From Candidatus Poribacteria bacterium (GTDB taxonomy: Bacteria > Poribacteria > WGA-4E > WGA-3G): 57,369 bases of DNA. Under the pieces are notes generated by a model. It was not told the DNA's origin. It made no database searches and saw nothing but the letters and a program-made list of their open reading frames with translations. The position numbers were made by a program, and so were the translations under genes. Positions 39,022 through 49,340 of the stretch are shown piece by piece (position 1 is the first letter of the stretch; the number at the start of each line of letters is the position of its first letter). The stretch lies in assembly GCA_022822275.1 (NCBI GenBank), contig JAJEBZ010000170.1, positions 1 to 57,369 on the forward strand. Reading direction: 5' to 3'.

Positions 39022-39245
39022 GCTTCCGACTTCAACTCAAGATATATTTCATTCCTATGACACCGCGCGGCATATCTCAGACACGCGTGAATATCTGATT
39101 TGGTTATATGTTGGTAGTCCTCAAGAATCTCTTCTTCACTCACGTTGGACGCGAGTAAATTTAGGATAAACTCAACCGATAAGCGAGTTCCTTTGATAAT
39201 TGGTTTTCCTCCCAGAATTCTTGGATCCACAGTGATTCGTTCCAT
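39018..39245 (-). CDS. DUF433 domain protein (putative antitoxin)
   Basis: ITVDPRILGGKPIIKGTRLSVEFILNLLASNVSEEEILEDYQHITKSDIHACLRYAA; 4-bp overlap with the DUF5615 gene. Confidence 0.9.
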   Translation of the reverse strand: MERITVDPRILGGKPIIKGTRLSVEFILNLLASNVSEEEILEDYQHITKSDIHACLRYAARCHRNEIYLELKSEA

Positions 39246-39332
39246 TTTAATTTCCTCCAATACATTATTATAGCACATCGGGAAGTATAATCACCAATAA
39301 ACTTTCTGCCGAAAGGTGTTAATTTAAGGTAA

Positions 39333-41279
39333 TCATTCAGGTGTGAGTTCCCATAACAGCACGGTGCCATCAAAACTCCCGCTTGCGAGCGTTTTACCAT
39401 CCGGACTGAACACTACGCTGCTAACACGAGCTCTATGTCCTGTCAATGTCAAGAGATGTGTACCTGTTTGCACATCCCATAAACGAATGGTATTGTCCCA
39501 ACTTCCACTGGCAAGTACCTTTCCTTTCGGACTGAATACAACACTACCTATATTATTCGTATGTCCTGTCAATACACTAATAGATGCTCCCGTTTGTACA
39601 TCCCACAAACGCACAGTATCGTCCCAACTCCCACTGGCAAGTGTCTTTCCATCCGGACTAAAGGCAACACTCGTGACTCTATCACTATGTTCAGTCAATT
39701 CATGCAATGATTCCCCTGTCTGCACATCCCACAAACGCACAGTATCGTCCCAACTCCCACTGGCAAGTGTCTTTCCATCCGGACTGAAAACAACACTAAC
39801 AATTTCATGTGTATGCCCTGTGAGTGTTCTAATCGTTTTACCAGTCTGTATATTCCACAAAAGCAAGTTATTTTCAACACCTTGACTTGCGAGTATCTTT
39901 CCATCTGGACTGAATGCAATGCTCTCGATCCCATCCGTATCCTCTTTGAGTTTCTGAATAGATGTGCCTGTCTCAACATCCCATAGAAACACAGTGTCGT
40001 CATCGTCCGAATAACTTCCACTTGCAAGGGTTTTGCCATCCGGACTGAAAACAACACAAGAGACTTCCCACTTATGTCCTATCAACGTGTGAAGTAACTT
40101 CCCTGTTTGCACATCCCACAAATGCCCAGCTTTGTCCGAACTTCCACAACTCGCCAGTGTAGAACCATCCGAACTGATTGCTATATCCCTGATCCTACCC
40201 GTATATCCTGTCAGTTCCCGAAGATGCGCGCCTGTTTTCACGTCCCATAGACACACAGTTTCAGATATGCTTGCAGTTGCAAGGGTTTTGCCATCCGGGC
40301 TGAACACTATGCTGCAGGTATCATCTGTATGCATATTCAATACCCGTTGGGATTCACCGGTTTTCGTATCCCAAAAGCAAACCCTTTTATCCCAAACGCC
40401 TGCACTTGCAATTGTCTTACCATCCGGACTGAATACAACGTCTATAACTCCACCTGCCGTATGCCCTTTCAATGTTTGAAGAGATGCACCGGTTTCTGTA
40501 TCCCACAGTCGCACGGTTCTATCCCAACTTGTGCTTGCGATTAACTTGCCATCCGGACTAAACGCTACAGCCAAGAGATGCTTCTCATGTCCTGTGAGAG
40601 TTCTTAGAGATTTACCAGCCTGCACATCCCATAACCGGGCAGTTTTATCCCAACTGGCACTTGCAACTGTCTTGCCATCCGGACTAAACGCGACACTCCA
40701 AATCCTTTGTGTGTGTCCTGCAAGTGTCTGCAGAGACATTCCCGTCCGCACATCCCACAGACGGATAGTGTTGTCATCACTCCCACTTGCGATTGCTTTA
40801 CCATCAGGACTGAATACAACACTATTAACAGGAAAGGTATGTCCTTTCATCGTCAGAAGAGGTGTACCTGTTCGCACATCCCACAGACGAACGGTAGCGT
40901 CCCAACTTCCACTGGCAATTGTATATCCATCTGGACTGAATGCCACGCTTTTCACATCAGATGTATGCCCTGTAATTAGGTTCATTTCCTCTCCTGTCTG
41001 TGCGTCATAAATCCAAATACCGATACTACCTGCTACTGCCAAACGCTTCCCATCAGGGGAGTACGTTATTTCATTTATAGAACCTTTACCAAGACGTGCC
41101 TTCGCTCCATCGGGTAACCCCCATTGTGTATAGTCTTGGGCAAAGGTGTGTGGGATTAGAGGGAATATTGAAAGCCCAAAGGTTAAAACCGAAAACAATA
41201 TATAATTTACCATAAAGTTTGTCCTTTTGAATTTGAGTGGTATACTGCGTTTCAAAATAGCGTATTTACAGTTACACAA
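39333..41279 (-). CDS. Secreted WD40 repeat protein
   Basis: About 13 WD40 units of the form GHTxxVxSVxFSPDGKTLASGSWDxTVRLWDVQTG; signal peptide ending HTFAQD. Confidence 0.95.
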   Translation of the reverse strand: MCNCKYAILKRSIPLKFKRTNFMVNYILFSVLTFGLSIFPLIPHTFAQDYTQWGLPDGAKARLGKGSINEITYSPDGKRLAVAGSIGIWIYDAQTGEEMNLITGHTSDVKSVAFSPDGYTIASGSWDATVRLWDVRTGTPLLTMKGHTFPVNSVVFSPDGKAIASGSDDNTIRLWDVRTGMSLQTLAGHTQRIWSVAFSPDGKTVASASWDKTARLWDVQAGKSLRTLTGHEKHLLAVAFSPDGKLIASTSWDRTVRLWDTETGASLQTLKGHTAGGVIDVVFSPDGKTIASAGVWDKRVCFWDTKTGESQRVLNMHTDDTCSIVFSPDGKTLATASISETVCLWDVKTGAHLRELTGYTGRIRDIAISSDGSTLASCGSSDKAGHLWDVQTGKLLHTLIGHKWEVSCVVFSPDGKTLASGSYSDDDDTVFLWDVETGTSIQKLKEDTDGIESIAFSPDGKILASQGVENNLLLWNIQTGKTIRTLTGHTHEIVSVVFSPDGKTLASGSWDDTVRLWDVQTGESLHELTEHSDRVTSVAFSPDGKTLASGSWDDTVRLWDVQTGASISVLTGHTNNIGSVVFSPKGKVLASGSWDNTIRLWDVQTGTHLLTLTGHRARVSSVVFSPDGKTLASGSFDGTVLLWELTPE

Positions 41280-41461
41280 TTATGGATGCACAAATTGGTA
41301 TATATGGTAAATAATTATTTTAGTTGGTAAAGAGAAATGTTGGGTGTGTTTTAGAATCGCGGGTTATGTAGATTAGGAAGGACAAGCTGATATATTGCAG
41401 TACATAATTTTTTGTAGGTAAAAAGAAGGGATTCCCGCTTATCGAAATGTTGCATCAACAC

Positions 41462-43339
41462 CTAATCCACTGGTTCAGGCGTTAGCTCCCACAGCAGGAA
41501 GCTGCCGCCACGACTCCCGCTTGCGAGGGTCTTGCCGTCCGGACTGAAGACAACTGTATAAACCATCCTTGAATGTCCTTTCAACGTCCTAAGATGTGTG
41601 CCTGTTTGCCCGTCCCATAAACGCACATCAGTGTCTCTACCCGCACTTGCGAGTATCTTGCCATCCGGACTGAAGACAACGGACCATACACCATCTGTAT
41701 GTCCTGTTATTGTCCGCATGTGTTCTCCAGTCTGTGCATTCCAAAAACGGATCGTTTTATCATCACTTGAACTCACAAGGGTCTTGCCATCCGGTCTGAA
41801 GACAACACCAATAACCGACTTTGTATGTTCATTCAGTGTCCGTATAAGTTTTCCAGTCTGCACATTCCAAAAACGGATCGTTTTATCATCACTTGAACTC
41901 ACAAGGGTCTCGCCATCCGGACTGAACACTACGCTATTGATACTTTCCCTATGATCTGTCAATGTCAATAGGCGTTTTCCTGTCGCTACATCCCACAAAC
42001 GCACATCAGTGTCATTACTTCCGGTTACGAGTGTCTTACCATCGGGACTGAACGTAACACAATTGACAAAGTCACGATGCTCTGTCAGTATGTGTAGAAG
42101 TGTACCTGTCTTCACATCCCATAAACGTGCTGTTCTATCCCAACTTGAAGTTGCGAGGGTCTTGCCATCAGGACTAAACACAAGACCTACTACATCAGCT
42201 TTATGTCCTTTAAGTCGCAGGCGTTCTTCATCGGTTTGCGTATCAAACAGAGGAACAGTCTCATCCCAACCAGAACATGCTAACATTGATCCATCGGGAC
42301 TGAACGCAATGCTCCTGACGCAGAAGACGTGATCTGTGATTGTCTGACGTGATGTCCCAGTTTGCACATCCCACAGACGCACAGTACTATCACCACTCCC
42401 AGTTACCAATGTAGACCCATCCGGACTAAACGCAAGGCTTGTAACTTTTCTCGTATGTCCTTTTAGGACCTGAAGGGGTGTACCTGTCCGCGCGTCCCAC
42501 AAACGCAGGTCTGTGTCAAAGTCCATTGCAGTACTCACAAGAAATTCACCATCTGGACTAAATAGGACGTTAGTAATCCTTCCCGTATGCCCTATGATTG
42601 TACGAAGAGATTCACCTGTTTGCATATCCCACAAACGAATGGTTTTGTCCATACTCGAACTTGCAAGGGTCTTTCCATCTGGACTAAACGATACCCTACT
42701 CATAGCAGCTGTATGTTCTGTAAGCGTTTGAAGACATGTCCCGGTTTGCACGTCCCACAAACGCACAGTAGTATCCCAACTCGAACTTGCCAATATAGAC
42801 CCATCTGGACTGAACACAGCATAATTAACCCTGTCCGTATGACCTGTAAGTGTACAAATAATTTCACTTGTTTGCACATCCCACAGACAGATGGCATTGT
42901 CATCACCTGCACTTGCCAATATAGACCCACTTGGACTGAACACAACGTTATTTATACGACAGTTATGCTCGCTCAACGTCCGGATATGTGTGCCTGTTTG
43001 CACATCCCACAAACGGATGGTTCTGTCACCACTGGCACTTGCCAATATAGATCCGTCTGGACTGAAAGACACGGTAGTGACATCAAGTGTATGTCCTGTG
43101 AGTAGGTTAAGTGCTTTTGCCGTCTGTGCGTCGTATATCCAAATACCGATGGCACTTGCTACCGCTATAAGCTTTCCATCAGGGGAATATGCTATCTCAG
43201 GCGGATTTAGGACATCACTTATCCTGCCTTTGCCGAGACGTGCTATCACACCTGTGGGTAGATTCCATTGTGTGCAATCTTGGGAAACGGTGTTTGAGTC
43301 TAAAGTATGTAAAGAAATAGAGGGTTGTGTTTTTTTCAT
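41462..43339 (-). CDS. WD40 repeat protein (paralog of the downstream gene)
   Basis: About 13 WD40 repeats; DCTQWNLPTGVIARLGKGRIS parallels DYTQWGLPDGAKARLGKGSIN of the neighbour. Confidence 0.95.
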   Translation of the reverse strand: MKKTQPSISLHTLDSNTVSQDCTQWNLPTGVIARLGKGRISDVLNPPEIAYSPDGKLIAVASAIGIWIYDAQTAKALNLLTGHTLDVTTVSFSPDGSILASASGDRTIRLWDVQTGTHIRTLSEHNCRINNVVFSPSGSILASAGDDNAICLWDVQTSEIICTLTGHTDRVNYAVFSPDGSILASSSWDTTVRLWDVQTGTCLQTLTEHTAAMSRVSFSPDGKTLASSSMDKTIRLWDMQTGESLRTIIGHTGRITNVLFSPDGEFLVSTAMDFDTDLRLWDARTGTPLQVLKGHTRKVTSLAFSPDGSTLVTGSGDSTVRLWDVQTGTSRQTITDHVFCVRSIAFSPDGSMLACSGWDETVPLFDTQTDEERLRLKGHKADVVGLVFSPDGKTLATSSWDRTARLWDVKTGTLLHILTEHRDFVNCVTFSPDGKTLVTGSNDTDVRLWDVATGKRLLTLTDHRESINSVVFSPDGETLVSSSDDKTIRFWNVQTGKLIRTLNEHTKSVIGVVFRPDGKTLVSSSDDKTIRFWNAQTGEHMRTITGHTDGVWSVVFSPDGKILASAGRDTDVRLWDGQTGTHLRTLKGHSRMVYTVVFSPDGKTLASGSRGGSFLLWELTPEPVD

Positions 43340-43445
43340 AACGCTTTCTGTCTTGTAATTTTACTCGTTTCACGCTATTCTGAAACGAAAATTAGTAAAT
43401 TGAGGTTCAGACATAATTTACAGTGTTACTATATAGAATTGTTCT

Positions 43446-44492
43446 CTAATGTACCCCTACTCCTAAAACAGCACTGAGAATTATGACCGCAAGCCAGACT
43501 GCGACTAAAACAACTCCAAAAGGTCGTTTTAACTGGCTGCCTGAAACGAAAATACCGTATCGGAAAACAATGAGGATAAACAACATTGCTGGGAAAGCGA
43601 ATTGGAAAAAATGCGGTTCTGCTTTTAAGCCACCGCTCGTCGCTGCGGCGGAAACTCCTGCAACAAACAGCACGTTAAGAATATCTGCACCGATAATGTT
43701 CCCGACCGCTAACTCGCCATGTCCACGCCTCACTGCTGTAATTGCTGTTACAAGTTCCGGGAGCGAAGTCCCGAATGCTACCAATGTCAACGATATAATT
43801 GATTCTGGCACGTTAAATTTTGTAGCAAGAACACTTATAGTCGGAATGAGAATTTGGGCAGAAATAACGACAATTGCGATTGCCCCGATGAGTTTCAGAA
43901 GTGTAAGGAAAGTACTTGATCCGACTGCTTCTGCCTTTTCTTGGTCTTCAGGATCGGGTGCTGTTGAACCTGCCCATCGGATAGACTGCCATATATACAA
44001 TCCCAACAGCACAACAAAGACGAATCCCATGTATTGTGGAAGCACACCGCCTCCATCTTCTTTTAAAAAGGCTTTTGCTGGAGATGACCAAGGAAAACAG
44101 GCTAATACTAAGAGAATACCAGCACCTACCTGGACATTGGACAACCGCGAGGCTAACTGACGATTGAATGATAACGGTGCAATTAACGATGCTAAACCTA
44201 AAATCAGTCCTGTATCACATATAATCGAACCGACTGCATTTCCGAGTGCAAGCCCCGGTTTTCCTTGAATTGCCGACAACACAGAAACGGCTGCTTCGGG
44301 TGTTGTTGTGCCAATACTTACAATCGTTGCACCGATAACTGCTTTTCCTAATCCCCATTGCGTGGAAAGTGATACCGCTTCATCTACCAGCCAGTCTGCG
44401 CCTTTGCCAAGTGTATAAAGCATTATAGCTACAATAAGAAAAAGGACTACGCTGGGTAATCCTACAATAAATTGTTCAATCCAATGTTCCAT
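43446..44492 (-). CDS. Calcium/sodium antiporter (CaCA family)
   Basis: Two-fold alpha repeats: GATIVSIGTTTPEAAVSVLSAIQGKPGLALGNAVGSIICDTGLILG and LTLVAFGTSLPELVTAITAVRRGHGELAVGNIIGADILNVLFV. Confidence 0.92.
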   Translation of the reverse strand: MEHWIEQFIVGLPSVVLFLIVAIMLYTLGKGADWLVDEAVSLSTQWGLGKAVIGATIVSIGTTTPEAAVSVLSAIQGKPGLALGNAVGSIICDTGLILGLASLIAPLSFNRQLASRLSNVQVGAGILLVLACFPWSSPAKAFLKEDGGGVLPQYMGFVFVVLLGLYIWQSIRWAGSTAPDPEDQEKAEAVGSSTFLTLLKLIGAIAIVVISAQILIPTISVLATKFNVPESIISLTLVAFGTSLPELVTAITAVRRGHGELAVGNIIGADILNVLFVAGVSAAATSGGLKAEPHFFQFAFPAMLFILIVFRYGIFVSGSQLKRPFGVVLVAVWLAVIILSAVLGVGVH

Positions 44493-44676
44493 TAACTGTA
44501 TATGTTCCTTCCAATCTGATTATAATAAACATAGATTATCACATAGACTCAGCAATGTCAAACAAATTGAAGTCTCACAAGGTAATTTAGTTTGGGGAAT
44601 ACCATTGGGCAAATGCGCGTATGGCATTCGCCATGATTCATACCGTTGATTTCTTAGTTTCTTGATTTCTTGGTTT

Positions 44677-44820
44677 CGGATAGAGATCGTTAGCGAAACC
44701 CTTACAAGGGTTGGACGTGTTGGGTTTCGCTAACGCTCTATCCGACCTACGACACTACACAAACTATTAACCGATTGTGATAAAAAACGACTAAAATGCC
44801 CAAAACTAAATAACCCTGGG
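44677..44820. repeat. Dispersed palindromic repeat, second copy of the element at 1..150
   Basis: Inverted arms around GTTAGCGAAACCC...GGGTTTCGCTAACGCTCTATCCGACCTACGACAC, then TTGTGATAAAAAACGACTAAAA...CTAAATAACCCTG matching 75..150. Confidence 0.8.
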
Positions 44821-44849
44821 TTGACATTTTTGGCAACCAATATTATAAT
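44821..44849 (+). promoter_or_regulatory. Consensus sigma70-type promoter P1
   Basis: TTGACA (44821-44826), 17-nt spacer, TATAAT (44844-44849). Confidence 0.75.
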
Positions 44850-44867
44850 ACCGATATAATTTTTAGC

Positions 44868-44896
44868 TTGACACCTTTTGCAACCAATATTATAAT
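44868..44896 (+). promoter_or_regulatory. Consensus sigma70-type promoter P2 (duplicate of P1)
   Basis: TTGACA (44868-44873), 17-nt spacer, TATAAT (44891-44896); shares TTTTGCAACCAATATTATAAT-like core with P1. Confidence 0.75.
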
Positions 44897-45320
44897 CAAG
44901 AATACAACATTCGGTTTGACATAAATATCAGGGATTTTCATACATAGTTCGATTTTCAATCCCAAAAACACAAACCGAATCACAAGGACGAAGGATCTGA
45001 GCAACGGCAACAAATGCCCGGATCCGGCACTTTTAGGTTGGTTGAATAGATTCCTACGGAACCCAGAATCTGTTCCACATTTTTCATTGAGTTACTATAG
45101 GGTGTGAACGTGCGATAAAACGCACATCAGCTCGAAAATGTTAACGTAATACCAACATAACTCTTATTTATGGTAAAATCTGAAATTATCTTTACACGGA
45201 TGGGTTTCGCTAACGCACTGCCCGGGGAATGCCAATAAGGTATTCATACCGTTGATTTGGACCTACAACACTACATAGATATTAAGGACAGCACAATGAA
45301 TAGATATTAAGGACAGCACA

Positions 45321-46262
45321 ATGAAAAAGACTGCGTTAAATCTTGAAACCGTTACGCCGATGTTTCTACACGGTCACGACAATACGATTCTTGAACTACG
45401 TCCCCCGCCCTTTAAAGCACTGTTTCGCTATTGGTGGCGGACTGTGCAGGATTGTAGTTGGAAATCGCTTCGAGAAAAAGAGACTAAGTTATTTGGCAGC
45501 ACAGATCGTAAAGCCCGGTTTTCAATTCGTATTTCAGGAACAACAAATTTGAAAATTATCCAGAAAAAACTGTTATCGCATAAAGGCGGCACTCCCATAG
45601 ATGCATTCGCAGCAGACCAGCCATTTGGGTTGCAACTGATTACAAAGAGCAAATCAGATGCTAAGTATTACAAACAGATTGCAAAACTCGGTTTTCTGCT
45701 TGGCGGTGTTGGCAACCGTTCACGTCGCGGATCTGGCTCAATTCGTGAAACATGCTGGAATTTCAAAAATATTTATGATATGCAAGATGAAGTTTTAAAG
45801 ACACTCAACACCGTAGCAAAAACTGATAGATTCCAGAAAAACAACAGTTTTAATATAAAAGGCAGAACCGTTGAGATTATTGAATCAAAATGGCGCACCA
45901 GCAATACTTCAGGTAATGCTATACATCATGTTAATCGCCAATATCCTGTAATTCGACGAATCTTTTTTGGAAAATTAACAAAAAATCTTGACGATCTATT
46001 AAAGGAAATCGGTAATAAAACCTCTGTTGCGAAGGCTCATAACAGAGATTTTACACTTGGAGATGGGAACCCACGTATGGCATCGCCTGTTGTCGTCAGA
46101 ATTCAGAAGATAGACAGTCAATACATACCGATTGTGACACAACTTTATCCAGTCTATCCCGAACTAAATCCTGACCGAGACGATATTCGTAAGATACCGA
46201 GTAACGCACCAATCAAGCAGCTGAAATTCATCAATGACATTATCAAATTGGAGATTCCATGA
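45321..46262 (+). CDS. cmr1: Type III-B CRISPR RAMP protein Cmr1
   Basis: LETVTPMFLHGHDNTILELRPPPFKALFRYWWRTVQ, FLLGGVGNRSRRGSGSI; first gene of the Cmr operon. Confidence 0.92.
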   Translation: MKKTALNLETVTPMFLHGHDNTILELRPPPFKALFRYWWRTVQDCSWKSLREKETKLFGSTDRKARFSIRISGTTNLKIIQKKLLSHKGGTPIDAFAADQPFGLQLITKSKSDAKYYKQIAKLGFLLGGVGNRSRRGSGSIRETCWNFKNIYDMQDEVLKTLNTVAKTDRFQKNNSFNIKGRTVEIIESKWRTSNTSGNAIHHVNRQYPVIRRIFFGKLTKNLDDLLKEIGNKTSVAKAHNRDFTLGDGNPRMASPVVVRIQKIDSQYIPIVTQLYPVYPELNPDRDDIRKIPSNAPIKQLKFINDIIKLEIP

Positions 46263-48196
46263 CTGAAAACCAACCAAAACGCCTCATGCTCATGTTCACG
46301 ATAGGTCCCGCGCAATCCTTCATTAAAGCTGCTCGAAAGACAGAAGATATGTGGATGGGCAGCTATATCTTGTCTTATCTTACCGCAACGGCAATGGAAA
46401 AGGTTAAAGGGGATGATGGTGTTGAAATAATCTATCCTGCTATTAAAGAACAATCACCATTTGAATTTTGGGAGAAACAAGACCCTACAACGCCTTCCAT
46501 CCCGAACCTCTTTTTAGCAATTGGAGATGATAATATTTCTCAAGATGATTTGGCTGAACGTGCAAAAGAAGCTGAGAGTGTAGTAAACAAAGTATTTAGG
46601 CAGATGGCAGAACGCGTGCTTGATAAGGCATTTGAAAAAAAATGGCGTAAAACTTATGTTGAAGATTTGTTCAAAAACCAGATCCCCGATTTCTTTGATG
46701 TCTATTGGGTGATTACACAGGAGCAACCGGATCAATCTTATGGAAAGTGGTATGAATACACCGCAAGTAGTCTCGCTGCAATCAAAAACTGCCGGGTATT
46801 TAAACCAATGGAAGAGATGGGACGAAAATGTTCACTTGATGGCACACGCGAAATTTTACATTTGGAAGAAAAAGAATCCATCAAACAAGCAATGAAATGG
46901 TGGGAGAATTTTGCCAGAAACTATCCAAGACATTGCCGACAAAAGGAAGCTCTTTGCGCTGTCTCGTTAACCAAACGGATGGGAAGGCATTACTTGGAAA
47001 ATTACTCCAGATTCAAAGACAAATTTAAAGATAAAAGTGACCGTCCGAAATTTCCATCAACTTCAGAGGTAGCAACAGCGGCATTCAAAGAACGGATCCT
47101 ATGCAGCATCCCCGCTTTTGAGACTTATCAAGATTTTTGCAAAGAAGTCAAGAAATTAAAAGCAACCAATGCGGGTATCCCAATTATTGATCCCTTACCG
47201 AAAATAAAATGTCCGATCCCGAATAATGTTGATGGTGAATGGCTTTATGAGGAAACTTACAATGACTCCTATCTCGAACGTTACTATGATATTGATGCGT
47301 CCAAACAAAGAGACCAAATTGAGCAGTGTAAGAAATTGCGGAAAAAACTTGTCGGGTTGGTTGAAGGCGAACCGGGCAAATACTATGCCGCTATCGCACT
47401 GGATGCCGATAACATGGGAGAGGTGAACCGTAAGGCTAAAGATAAGAAAGAACATGAAGCGAATAGCACGCAGCTAATTGAATTCACGAAAGATGCCCGC
47501 CGAATTGTTGAAGAGGAACATCTTGGCAAGTTGACTTATGCGGGAGGTGATGATCTTCTTGCACTCGCAAATCTCAGAGACTTATTGCCGATATTAAAGA
47601 AATTGCACAAAGCGTTTCCTGATGATCTCACAACTATTTCCGCTGGCGTGTGTATTGCCCATAACAAGATGCCACTTACAAATGTACTTGAACATGCACG
47701 GCGAATGGAAAAGAAAGCGAAAAAAGTAGATGGGAAGGATGCACTTGGGATTGCATTATTCAAGCATTCTGGTAACGTTAGCGAGACCGTGATGAAGTGG
47801 AGATATAACTCACAGAAAGTGCTGCAAGTTACCATGGACACAAATGGTGATTTCAAGACGAAGTCGGGATACGACGGTCTAAAAGTAATTCCTATCGGGA
47901 TGAAATTAGTCAAGTTGTTGCAAGACGATGAAGTCTCCAAAAATTTCTTATACGCTTTCCGTGATGGGGTTGCCAAATTAATAGATAAAGATGGAAAACT
48001 CATTAGTAAAGTGCCGCTTGTCCTTGTTGAGGTAGAGTTTAAGCGTCTCATTGAACGTGCATATAAGAGAGATGAAGTAAATCAAGCGACAATCCAAAAA
48101 ACTGCTGAATTGTTGCATTACATAAGTCCGAGACCTTTCAAGCATTTCCTCGGTTTCTTAGAAATCATTACTTTTATTGCAAGGGAGTCAAAATGA
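46259..48196 (+). CDS. cmr2: Type III-B Cas10/Cmr2, GGDD intact, apparently HD-less
   Basis: Starts at FTIGPAQSFIKAARKTEDMWMGSYILSYL; AALDADNMGEVNRKA; LTYAGGDDLLALANL cyclase motif. Confidence 0.93.
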   Translation: MTENQPKRLMLMFTIGPAQSFIKAARKTEDMWMGSYILSYLTATAMEKVKGDDGVEIIYPAIKEQSPFEFWEKQDPTTPSIPNLFLAIGDDNISQDDLAERAKEAESVVNKVFRQMAERVLDKAFEKKWRKTYVEDLFKNQIPDFFDVYWVITQEQPDQSYGKWYEYTASSLAAIKNCRVFKPMEEMGRKCSLDGTREILHLEEKESIKQAMKWWENFARNYPRHCRQKEALCAVSLTKRMGRHYLENYSRFKDKFKDKSDRPKFPSTSEVATAAFKERILCSIPAFETYQDFCKEVKKLKATNAGIPIIDPLPKIKCPIPNNVDGEWLYEETYNDSYLERYYDIDASKQRDQIEQCKKLRKKLVGLVEGEPGKYYAAIALDADNMGEVNRKAKDKKEHEANSTQLIEFTKDARRIVEEEHLGKLTYAGGDDLLALANLRDLLPILKKLHKAFPDDLTTISAGVCIAHNKMPLTNVLEHARRMEKKAKKVDGKDALGIALFKHSGNVSETVMKWRYNSQKVLQVTMDTNGDFKTKSGYDGLKVIPIGMKLVKLLQDDEVSKNFLYAFRDGVAKLIDKDGKLISKVPLVLVEVEFKRLIERAYKRDEVNQATIQKTAELLHYISPRPFKHFLGFLEIITFIARESK

Positions 48197-49338
48197 AACT
48201 ATTTCTACAACCTAACGACACCTTCTTTTTTCGTGACGGAAAGCCTTTTACAAAAGGAGAGCAATCGGAAGGATATTCAATTTTTCCGCCGCTCCCATCT
48301 ACAATCCTGGGTGCGTTGAGAACCGCCTACATTGCTGAACACGGTGATTTACCATCATTTTATGCTGGAAAAATGGTGGAGACTATTGGCACCCCAAACT
48401 CACTCGGATTTGTGCGTCTTAAAGGCGTTTTTCTCGCTGACAGGAATTCAGGCATTTATTACCCAATACCGCTCGATCTTGTTGTGAAAACATCTGTGAA
48501 AAAGGATGATAAAAATAGGTTATACCCACTTGAAGTATGTCCCAACAATGCTAATATGAGATCTAATGCTTCACTTAAACTTAAGTATCTTTTGAGATGG
48601 AATGGAAAAGAAGACGTTGAAGCTGAGACAAGTGGTAAGCTCAAACCGCTCTATATGCAGCAGTATTTATTGGGTGAAGATAGGCCTATTAGATTCAATT
48701 CGAATGAGGATTTTGTTTGTGATGAACCAAAGATCGGAATCCAACGAAGCCGCGAAACCTTAGCGTCTGAGGATAACATGTTGTATCGGATTAATATGTC
48801 GCGTTTTCAATCACGATATCGAGATATGTCTGAATTGGGATTTATTGCGGATTATGAATGTAATACCCTGTTACCGGATAATAAAGGGTTGTTACCGGAT
48901 AAAGGACTGTTGAAACTCGGTGGGGAAGGAAAAAGTTTTCTTTATGAGTCGAGTATTCATAACCCAAACCCTTTTCCAACAAAAAATGACGTAGATAAAC
49001 TTAAGAAAGCGATCAAAGATTCTGGTGGTTTCAAACTCTATTTTGCAACGCCTGCAATCTTTAAAGATGGGTGGTTACCAAAAACAAATTTAAAGTCAAT
49101 TGAATTTGTTACAGCAGCGGTTGGCAAACCGATTGCTATTGGTGGTTGGGATATGAAAAAGAATAAGCCCAAATCGACTCGGCGTGCCGTTCCTGCTGGG
49201 AGCGTCTACTATTTTAAGATACTCGACGGTTGTTGCGTAGACGAAATTATTAACACTTTTCACTATAAAAACATCAGCGACTATCAGGCAAAAGAGGGAT
49301 ACGGGCTCTGCTTTGTCGGTGTTGCTGAAGGAGTATAA
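48193..49338 (+). CDS. cmr3: Type III-B CRISPR protein Cmr3
   Basis: LFLQPNDTFFFRDGKPFTKGEQSEGYSIFPPLPSTILGALRTAYI. Confidence 0.92.
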   Translation: MKLFLQPNDTFFFRDGKPFTKGEQSEGYSIFPPLPSTILGALRTAYIAEHGDLPSFYAGKMVETIGTPNSLGFVRLKGVFLADRNSGIYYPIPLDLVVKTSVKKDDKNRLYPLEVCPNNANMRSNASLKLKYLLRWNGKEDVEAETSGKLKPLYMQQYLLGEDRPIRFNSNEDFVCDEPKIGIQRSRETLASEDNMLYRINMSRFQSRYRDMSELGFIADYECNTLLPDNKGLLPDKGLLKLGGEGKSFLYESSIHNPNPFPTKNDVDKLKKAIKDSGGFKLYFATPAIFKDGWLPKTNLKSIEFVTAAVGKPIAIGGWDMKKNKPKSTRRAVPAGSVYYFKILDGCCVDEIINTFHYKNISDYQAKEGYGLCFVGVAEGV

Positions 49339-49340
49339 TC

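Noticed and set aside
39343-43358. Long plus-strand ORFs (39343, 40531, 41598, 42009, 42587, 42891) opposite the WD40 genes
   Set aside because: They are antisense shadows of a repetitive, codon-biased WD40 coding sequence, with repetitive translations and no RBS.
45200-45300. Possible additional CRISPR array or leader upstream of cmr1
   Set aside because: The repeats there are a single 25-bp tandem duplication and dispersed palindromes; no regularly spaced repeat-spacer pattern.
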